A stretch of 7,122 nt of DNA from Clostridia bacterium (lineage in GTDB: Bacteria > Bacillota > Clostridia > Oscillospirales > CAG-272): NCBI GenBank assembly GCA_017629925.1, contig JAGBWH010000239.1:1-7122 (forward strand), read 5' to 3'. Below the pieces are notes generated by a model. That model saw only the letters and a list, made by a program, of their open reading frames with translations. It did not search any database and was not told the DNA's origin. Below are positions 1 to 4,714 of the stretch, in pieces. Within the stretch, counting starts at the first letter, position 1; each line of letters begins with the position of its first letter. Position numbers and translations under genes: made by a program.

Positions 1-654
1 TCAACCGATAAGGCGGCGTACCCTGTAAATGCAATGGGAACTTCGAAAGCGATGATGGAAAAAGTTATCGTTGCAAAATCTCGTACAGTTTCGCCAGAAA
101 AAACAAAAATTTGTTGCACCCGTTATGGCAATGTTATGTGCTCTCGCGGCTCAGTTATTCCCCTGTGGATCGACCAAATTAGAGCAGGGAACCCCATCAC
201 CATCACCGATCCCACCATGACGCGCTTTATTATGTCCTTGGACGAAGCCGTTGACTTGGTGCTCTTTGCCTTCGAGCATGGCAAGAGTGGTGATATTCTG
301 GTGCAAAAAGCACCTGCATGCACCATCGAAACGCAAGCAAAAGCCGTCATTGAGTTGTTTGATCCGGAAGGTAAAACCGAAATCAAGGTCATTGGTATTC
401 GTCATGGCGAAAAAATGTATGAAACATTGCTCACCAATGAAGAATGTGCAAGAGCCGTCGACATGGGCAATTTCTATCGTGTATGCTGCGACAACCGTGG
501 GCTAAACTATGATCAATACTTCACAAGCGGTGACGTGGCGCGCAACACCCTCACCGAATTCAATTCTAACAACACCACCCGACTTGATGTGGCGCAAACC
601 AAAGCCAAAATCGCCGCATTGGAATATATCCAAGAGCGACTCGCTGAACAATAA
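1..654 (+). CDS. UDP-GlcNAc 4,6-dehydratase/5-epimerase (CapE/FnlA/WbjB type), 5'-truncated by the window
   Basis: The reading frame is open from the first base, so this is the C-terminal 217 residues of a family that usually has about 340. It opens with STDKAAYPVNAMGTSK, which closely resembles the active-site segment of FlaA1/CapE-like extended short-chain dehydrogenase/reductases. In that segment a Met-x3-Lys (visible residues 12 and 16) sits where ordinary members have Tyr-x3-Lys. Later stretches such as CTRYGNV, GSVIPLW and IRHGEKMYETLL are also family hallmarks. In this family the enzyme removes water from UDP-GlcNAc and inverts C5, giving the 4-keto sugar nucleotide that feeds the L-FucNAc branch; it is cytoplasmic and NADP-dependent. 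The next two genes encode the following steps, which supports this role over a PseB-type (pseudaminic acid) enzyme. The NAD(P)-binding N-terminus lies outside the window and cannot be checked. The methionine at 34 is internal, not a start. Confidence 0.92.
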   Translation, partial: STDKAAYPVNAMGTSKAMMEKVIVAKSRTVSPEKTKICCTRYGNVMCSRGSVIPLWIDQIRAGNPITITDPTMTRFIMSLDEAVDLVLFAFEHGKSGDILVQKAPACTIETQAKAVIELFDPEGKTEIKVIGIRHGEKMYETLLTNEECARAVDMGNFYRVCCDNRGLNYDQYFTSGDVARNTLTEFNSNNTTRLDVAQTKAKIAALEYIQERLAEQ

Positions 655-672
655 TTTTCAAGAGGGCAAAAG

Positions 673-1830
673 ATGAAAATACTGGTAACCGGCGCCAAAG
701 GCTTTGTAGGAAAGAACCTTTGCGCCACATTAGAATGCATCCGCGATGGAAAAGACAAAACGCACCCCTCCCTGTCTATTTCAGAGATTTTTCAATGTGA
801 TATTGACACGCCATATGCGGCATTGGATGAGTATTGCAAACAAGCGGACTTTGTGTTCAATTTAGCAGGTGTCAATCGTCCCCAAAACACAGAAGAGTTT
901 ATGACGGGTAACTTTGGGTTTGCTTCCACCTTGCTCGATACACTGAAAAAACACGACAACAAATGCCCTGTGATGAATAGCTCATCTATTCAAGCTGAGC
1001 GGGACAACGACTATGGCAAGTCCAAAAAAGCGGGAGAAGATTTGTTCTTTGCTTATGGCAAAGAGACAGGTGCGAAGGTGCTCGTGTATCGTTTTCCCAA
1101 CCTATTTGGCAAATGGTGCAGACCGAATTACAATTCTGTGATTGCCACCTTCTGCCATAACATAGCAAACGATCTGCCTATCACCGTAAGTGATCCTGCC
1201 GTCTCGCTCACCTTGGCGTATATAGACGACGTGGTGGCTGAAATGCTGTGTGCCCTTGAAGGCAATCCTTCTCCCGACGGAGACTTTTTCAAAGTGCCGG
1301 TCACCCATACGGTTACCCTCGGAGAAATCGTGGAATGGCTGAATTTGTTTGCAAATCAACCCCAAAATCTGCAAATTCCGCCAATACCCCCCCATTCTTT
1401 TGCTAAAAAACTATATAGCACCTATTTATCTTATTTGCCAAAAGAGAAAATTTCTTTTCCGCTGAAAATGAATATTGACGCGCGCGGAAGCTTCACAGAA
1501 CTGCTCAAAACCGAAAACCATGGGCAATTTAGTGTCAACATCTCTCGCCCGGGTATCACAAAAGGACAGCATTGGCACCACACAAAATGGGAATTTTTCA
1601 TTGTGGTGAGTGGGCATGGGCTCATTCAACAGCGCAAAGTGGGCACAAATGAAGTGCTGAATTTTGAGGTCTCTGGTGAGCACATAGAAGCGGTGCATAT
1701 GCTCCCCGGCTATACCCACAACATTATCAATTTAAGTGAAACCGAAAATCTGGTGACCGTCATGTGGGCAAACGAACAATTCGATCCCGGGCACCCTGAT
1801 ACATTCTTTTTGCAGGTAGAGGACAACTGA
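673..1830 (+). CDS. CapF/FnlB/WbjC-type bifunctional SDR-cupin: UDP-4-keto-6-deoxy-sugar epimerase/reductase for UDP-L-FucNAc
   Basis: This is a 385-residue two-domain protein. The N-terminal part (about 1-250) is an extended SDR fold, with a dinucleotide loop TGAKGFVG (Gly7, Gly10, Gly13), NLAGVNRP near residue 65, a Ser-rich segment at 103-105 and the catalytic pair Tyr114/Lys118. The C-terminal part (about 265-385) is a cupin. It shows QHWHHTKWE (His300, 302, 303 and Glu307, probable metal ligands) and PGYTH (His349). In characterised CapF proteins the cupin domain epimerises C3 and the SDR domain reduces C4 with NADPH, giving UDP-N-acetyl-6-deoxy-L-talosamine. Domain order and length match the family (about 370 residues). 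An AGAGGG ribosome binding site at 661-666, six bases before the ATG, fixes the start. The gene begins 18 bases after the dehydratase and ends one base before the epimerase gene, so co-transcription is very likely. Confidence 0.93.
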   Translation: MKILVTGAKGFVGKNLCATLECIRDGKDKTHPSLSISEIFQCDIDTPYAALDEYCKQADFVFNLAGVNRPQNTEEFMTGNFGFASTLLDTLKKHDNKCPVMNSSSIQAERDNDYGKSKKAGEDLFFAYGKETGAKVLVYRFPNLFGKWCRPNYNSVIATFCHNIANDLPITVSDPAVSLTLAYIDDVVAEMLCALEGNPSPDGDFFKVPVTHTVTLGEIVEWLNLFANQPQNLQIPPIPPHSFAKKLYSTYLSYLPKEKISFPLKMNIDARGSFTELLKTENHGQFSVNISRPGITKGQHWHHTKWEFFIVVSGHGLIQQRKVGTNEVLNFEVSGEHIEAVHMLPGYTHNIINLSETENLVTVMWANEQFDPGHPDTFFLQVEDN

Positions 1831-1831
1831 T

Positions 1832-3016
1832 ATGAACATGAAAACTGATTATAGCGATATCTCTTTTCAAAACAATGGAAAATTGAAGCTTCTGATCGTT
1901 GTGGGCACACGCCCCGAGATTATTCGTTTAGCCGCGGTGATTTCAAAGAGCAGACAATATTTTGACTGCATTTTGGCGCACACAGGTCAAAACTATGATT
2001 ACAACCTAAACGGCATCTTTTTTAAGGACCTAAAGCTGGATCTTCCTGATGTTTATATGAATGCGGTTGGCGATGATTTGGGTGCTACTGTGGGCAACAT
2101 CATCAATTGCTCTTACAAGCTTATGTGCGCCATAAAACCCGACGCTATGCTCGTTTTAGGTGATACCAATTCTTGTCTGTCTGCCATTCCCGCAAAGCGT
2201 CTCCACATTCCTGTATTCCATATGGAAGCAGGAAATAGATGCAAGGATGAATGTCTCCCAGAGGAGACCAACCGCCGTATTGTTGACATTATCTCTGATG
2301 TTAATATGGCGTATTCCGAACACGCTCGCCGTTATCTGGCGGAGTGCGGTTTGCCTCGTGAACGCACCTATGTCACAGGCTCTCCCATGGCAGAAGTTCT
2401 TCATCAAAATTTGGCTGAAATTGAAGCCAGCGATATTCATACACGACTTGGCCTCCAAAAAGGTAAGTATATTCTCCTTTCTGCTCACCGAGAAGAGAAC
2501 ATCGACACAGAAAAGAACTTTATATCCCTCTTTTCTGCCATCAACAAACTAGCGCAAACCTACGATATGCCTATTCTCTATTCCTGCCACCCTCGTAGTC
2601 GCAATCGTTTGGCTGCATCGGGCTTTCAGCTCGATCCTCGTGTGATTCAACACGAGCCTCTCGGCTTCCACGACTATAACTGCCTGCAAATGCACGCTTT
2701 CGCTGTGGTCTCTGATAGCGGTACTTTGCCCGAAGAAAGCTCGTTCTTTACCAGCGTTGGTCATCCTTTCCCCGCCGTTTGCATCCGCACATCCACAGAA
2801 CGCCCCGAAGCGCTCGACAAAGCCTGCTTCGTGTTGGCTGGTATTGACGAAAAGTCCCTTCTTCAATCCGTTTCTTGCGCAGTTGAAATGGTGAAAAACG
2901 GAGAGTACGGTATCCCTGTTCCGGATTACACAGACGAATGTGTCTCCACTAAAGTAGTGAAAATCATTCAATCCTACACAGGCATTGTCGACAGAATGGT
3001 GTGGAGAAAGTATTGA
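1832..3016 (+). CDS. CapG/FnlC/WbjD-type UDP-N-acetylglucosamine 2-epimerase family protein (UDP-L-FucNAc synthase)
   Basis: This 394-residue protein belongs to the UDP-GlcNAc 2-epimerase family (GT-B-like fold). Visible landmarks are VVGTRPEIIRL (residues 23-33), HTGQNYDYNLN, LGDTNS (109-114), HMEAGNR (130-136, with Glu132), PEETNRR, HREENID (219-225), SCHPRSRNRL, SDSGTLPEE (294-302) and STERPEA (321-327). In the FucNAc pathway the enzyme inverts C2 of the UDP-talosamine intermediate and so makes UDP-L-FucNAc. Sequence alone separates it poorly from WecB-type ManNAc epimerases; the CapE- and CapF-like genes directly upstream decide the call. The start is the ATG one base after the previous stop, with AGAGGA (1818-1823) eight bases upstream inside the preceding gene, an arrangement that suggests translational coupling. 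An ATG six bases further on is a weaker alternative. A hairpin follows the stop, so this is the last gene of the unit. Confidence 0.92.
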   Translation: MNMKTDYSDISFQNNGKLKLLIVVGTRPEIIRLAAVISKSRQYFDCILAHTGQNYDYNLNGIFFKDLKLDLPDVYMNAVGDDLGATVGNIINCSYKLMCAIKPDAMLVLGDTNSCLSAIPAKRLHIPVFHMEAGNRCKDECLPEETNRRIVDIISDVNMAYSEHARRYLAECGLPRERTYVTGSPMAEVLHQNLAEIEASDIHTRLGLQKGKYILLSAHREENIDTEKNFISLFSAINKLAQTYDMPILYSCHPRSRNRLAASGFQLDPRVIQHEPLGFHDYNCLQMHAFAVVSDSGTLPEESSFFTSVGHPFPAVCIRTSTERPEALDKACFVLAGIDEKSLLQSVSCAVEMVKNGEYGIPVPDYTDECVSTKVVKIIQSYTGIVDRMVWRKY

Positions 3017-3043
3017 TTGCTATTTTCGCTTGAAATAACCATT

Positions 3044-3078
3044 AAAACTGACATCGTTTTTGTGCGGTGTCAGTTTTT
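3044..3078 (+). terminator. Intrinsic terminator closing the UDP-L-FucNAc gene unit
   Basis: AAAACTGACATCG pairs with CGGTGTCAGTTTT across an eight-base loop (TTTTTGTG). That gives a 13-bp stem with one G-T pair, starting 27 bases after the epimerase stop. The descending arm ends in five T residues, four of which also pair with the A-run on the other arm. It therefore looks like a terminator with an A-tract, possibly active from both sides. The T-run is short, so some read-through is possible. Confidence 0.75.
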
Positions 3079-3150
3079 CTGTTCGCTTTGTTGGTTATTG
3101 TAAGAATAAATGTGTCCGCAAAAGAAGGGGGCAGACTTTGCCGTCTATGA

Positions 3151-3179
3151 TTGACAACGCTTGAATTGGGTGGTATAAT
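3151..3179 (+). promoter_or_regulatory. Consensus sigma-70/sigma-A promoter with extended -10
   Basis: The -35 box TTGACA (3151-3156) and the -10 box TATAAT (3174-3179) both match consensus at all six positions and are 17 bp apart. TG at 3171-3172 adds an extended -10 element (TGG before TATAAT). Transcription would start near 3186, giving a leader of about 18 bases to the ATG. It should drive the pyrophosphohydrolase gene and probably the phosphodiesterase gene after it. No operator was recognised, although one could lie across the spacer. Confidence 0.88.
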
Positions 3180-3203
3180 AGAGAAAAATCAAGGGGAAAA
3201 ATC

Positions 3204-3524
3204 ATGGAAAAAGTGTATCATAAATTGATAAGAGACGGCATTCCTGCTTTGATTGAGGCAGAGGGGAAAACCTGTCGATTGCAAGTATTAACGGACGAAG
3301 AATACCTTGTAGAGGTCGATAAAAAGCTGGATGAGGAATTGGCGGAGTATCACAAAGACCAAAACTTAGAAGAACTTGCTGACCTGCTTGAGGTGCTCTA
3401 TGCTGCTGTAAGAGCAAGAGGGTATACGATATCGGAGTTGGAGGACGCCCGTGCTAAAAAACACGAAAAGCGTGGGGGTTTTGATAAAAAACTGCTACTT
3501 ATCTCTGTGGACGACGGAAAATAA
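3204..3524 (+). CDS. MazG-like / phosphoribosyl-ATP pyrophosphohydrolase-like NTP pyrophosphatase
   Basis: This small cytoplasmic protein has 106 residues and opens with YHKLIRDGIP, the typical beginning of the small proteins often annotated as 'phosphoribosyl-ATP pyrophosphohydrolase-like'. The paired acidic motifs of the all-alpha NTP-PPase (MazG) superfamily are visible. The first is in LDEELAEY (Glu44/Glu45 and Glu48) and the second in LEELADLLEV (Glu57 and Asp60); they would bind Mg2+ for cleavage of a nucleoside triphosphate to the monophosphate and PPi. A C-terminal KKHEKRGGF (85-93) is also typical of this subgroup. No his genes are nearby, so a house-cleaning role against non-canonical nucleotides is more likely than histidine synthesis; this is an inference and the substrate is unknown. 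AGGGG at 3192-3196, seven bases before the ATG, supports the start. The phosphodiesterase gene follows after 43 bases with no visible terminator between them. Confidence 0.85.
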   Translation: MEKVYHKLIRDGIPALIEAEGKTCRLQVLTDEEYLVEVDKKLDEELAEYHKDQNLEELADLLEVLYAAVRARGYTISELEDARAKKHEKRGGFDKKLLLISVDDGK

Positions 3525-3567
3525 CGGCAAAATTTGGCTCAAATTAGAATGAAAAGAGGATATAGTC

Positions 3568-4398
3568 ATGGCATTTAACATCCGCGAAACTGCAAATGAA
3601 CATATTTTGATTATGGCGCACAGAGGCGTGTCTGGTGGAAACATTCCTTGTAACACTTTGGCGTCATATGAAATTGCCTTAAAACAAGGGGCAGATATCA
3701 TTGAAACTGACCTTGAAATGACGGCAGACGGAAAACTTGTGATTTTTCATCCCGGTAAAGAGGTCACTCACCTGGGGTATCATGGCGCTATTTCTGCGCT
3801 CTGTTGGAGCGAAGCAAAGCAGCTGCGGTATCTCAATTGCGATGGAACAAGTACTCAGTTCGGCATCGAAACTTTTGATGATTTGCTCGAACAATTCAAA
3901 GGTAGGTGCTATATTAACGTTGACAAATTTTGGGGGCACCCTGAAGAGATTTATCGTGCGATAAAACGTCACAACATGCAAGAGCAAATATTAGCGAAAT
4001 CCCCACCTTCTCCTGCGATATTTGATATGCTGGAAGAGCTTGCGCCCGATTTGCCCTATATGACGATCTTGCGTGCGCCGCTATGCGAGGAAATCGAGCA
4101 TCGAAATATCAATTACATAGGTGCAGAAGTTGTCTTCGGGGCAGAAGACCATCCCTTGGCAAGTCAAGCATACATTGACGAGATGCATAAAAAGGGCAAG
4201 CTTGTTTTGGCGAATGCCATTATCTATGATTATCTCGACCAAATCGCCGCCGGCCATTCAGATGATACCGCATTGACCTCTGGCATGGATGAGGGATGGG
4301 GCTGGCTGGCAGACAGAGGTTTTGATATCATCCAAACGGATTGGACGGGGATGCTTATTGATTATCTCAAATCTTCGCATAAATATTACAAATCTTAA
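3568..4398 (+). CDS. Glycerophosphodiester phosphodiesterase family protein, divergent active site
   Basis: This 276-residue GDPD-like TIM-barrel protein has IMAHRGVSGG near the N-terminus (His18, Arg19), the metal-binding pair in IIETDLEMTADG (Glu46, Asp48), a second catalytic-type histidine in VIFHPG (His61), YINVDKFW (Asp119, Lys120) and a late DRGFDIIQTDW that matches the usual C-terminal strand. Canonical members split glycerophosphodiesters into glycerol-3-phosphate and an alcohol. Three usual signatures are altered: PENT reads PCNT (27-30), HD reads HP (61-62), and the E-x-K acidic residue on the middle strand is Asp119. The histidines and the E-x-D pair remain, so it may be an active enzyme with an unusual substrate. 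No signal peptide is seen, which suggests a cytoplasmic protein. AAGAGGA at 3554-3560, seven bases before the ATG, fixes the start. It probably shares the promoter of the gene before it. Confidence 0.85.
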   Translation: MAFNIRETANEHILIMAHRGVSGGNIPCNTLASYEIALKQGADIIETDLEMTADGKLVIFHPGKEVTHLGYHGAISALCWSEAKQLRYLNCDGTSTQFGIETFDDLLEQFKGRCYINVDKFWGHPEEIYRAIKRHNMQEQILAKSPPSPAIFDMLEELAPDLPYMTILRAPLCEEIEHRNINYIGAEVVFGAEDHPLASQAYIDEMHKKGKLVLANAIIYDYLDQIAAGHSDDTALTSGMDEGWGWLADRGFDIIQTDWTGMLIDYLKSSHKYYKS

Positions 4399-4442
4399 AA
4401 ATATCACCAATTCTAAACCAAAATTCAAATTTAATATAAAAA

Positions 4443-4498
4443 CCCCCCCTATTTTTTGCAAAACAACGACTGTTTGCGCGAAAATGGGGGGCTTTTTT
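4443..4498 (+). terminator. Strong intrinsic terminator after the phosphodiesterase gene, apparently bidirectional
   Basis: Six C residues (4444-4449) pair with six G residues (4486-4491). The stem continues as ATTTT with AAAAT past a single bulged T (4450), and then an inner GCAAA/TTTGC stem (4458-4462 with 4473-4477). Six T residues follow at 4493-4498. An A-run at 4438-4442 gives a five-T tail on the other strand as well. It begins 45 bases after the phosphodiesterase stop and separates that unit from the ligase gene. Confidence 0.9.
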
Positions 4499-4545
4499 GT
4501 ATGTAACAGGACAATAGGCGAGAAATTTACGAGTGTTTTGTTTGC

Positions 4546-4565
4546 TTTGTATCGTTCGTTACAAA
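4546..4565. repeat. Short inverted repeat TTTGTA-N8-TACAAA
   Basis: The 6-bp arms are exact and are separated by eight bases. A related TTGTACAT lies a little downstream (4581-4588). The element sits between the terminator and the promoter region, where an operator or a small hairpin could lie. In DNA this A+T-rich, an arm of this length can arise by chance, and it matches no regulator site that I recognise. Confidence 0.25.
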
Positions 4566-4616
4566 AATAAAACACATTTTTTGTACATAATTCAAACCTT
4601 GAGTGAATAAAATATA

Positions 4617-4654
4617 TTGCTTTTTTTGACATAATATGATATAATGTCGATATT
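4617..4654 (+). promoter_or_regulatory. Promoter region of the ligase-carrier gene with two overlapping sigma-70/sigma-A-type arrangements
   Basis: The best reading is an extended -10, TGA before a perfect TATAAT (4640-4645), with TTGCTT (4617-4622) 17 bp upstream as a weak -35. A perfect TTGACA (4626-4631) lies too close (8 bp) to serve that -10. It could pair at 17 bp with GATATT (4649-4654), a four-of-six -10. Both would start transcription 50-65 bases before the ATG. Which is used cannot be told from sequence. Confidence 0.6.
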
Positions 4655-4703
4655 TAGAGAATTATTTGTATATATTATATTAAAATTACTATTTTGTGTC
4701 AAC

Positions 4704-4709
4704 AAAGGA
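4704..4709 (+). promoter_or_regulatory. Ribosome binding site that sets the ligase start
   Basis: AAAGGA lies five bases before the ATG at 4715. The same frame also opens upstream at a TTG (4694), but that would place the ribosome binding site inside the coding region and add seven residues without family likeness. The ATG is therefore preferred. Confidence 0.8.
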
Positions 4710-4714
4710 TATTT

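Larger units (their letters stand above)
3017..3203. other. Intergenic region between the polysaccharide unit and the pyrophosphohydrolase gene
   Basis: This 187-base gap holds the terminator near its left end and a strong promoter near its right end. About 70 bases between them (3079-3150) show no convincing gene or RNA. The layout marks a clean boundary between two transcription units. Confidence 0.8.
4399..4714. other. Long A+T-rich intergenic region upstream of the ligase-carrier gene
   Basis: This 316-base gap contains the C6/G6 terminator, a weak inverted repeat, overlapping promoter elements and a leader of about 60 bases. It is visibly much richer in A+T than the genes on either side. 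Short open frames that cross it on both strands run through the terminator, lack family features, and are not credible genes. Confidence 0.8.

Noticed and set aside
2549..2971. Minus-strand open frame of 140 codons inside the epimerase gene
   Set aside because: The + strand encodes a well-conserved epimerase here, so this is a shadow frame without family features.
3130..3146. Possible hairpin or operator from GGCA/TGCC and AGAC/GTCT arms upstream of the consensus promoter
   Set aside because: The arms are only 4 bp, overlap each other and would compete; this is expected by chance.
4289..4570. Plus-strand open frame of 93 codons overlapping the phosphodiesterase gene end
   Set aside because: It lies in another frame of a clear gene and then reads through the terminator; the protein is low-complexity and Lys/Thr/Asn-rich.
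4258..4632. Minus-strand open frame across the phosphodiesterase 3' end and the intergenic region
   Set aside because: It overlaps a real gene, runs through the terminator hairpin and shows no recognisable domain.
4626..4645. Perfect TTGACA followed by perfect TATAAT as one promoter
   Set aside because: The spacer is only 8 bp, far below the 16-18 bp needed for a sigma-70/sigma-A promoter. Each hexamer was considered with another partner instead.
4694..4714. TTG at 4694 as the start of the ligase gene
   Set aside because: The ribosome binding site lies downstream of it and is well placed for the ATG at 4715, and the extra seven residues show no family likeness.
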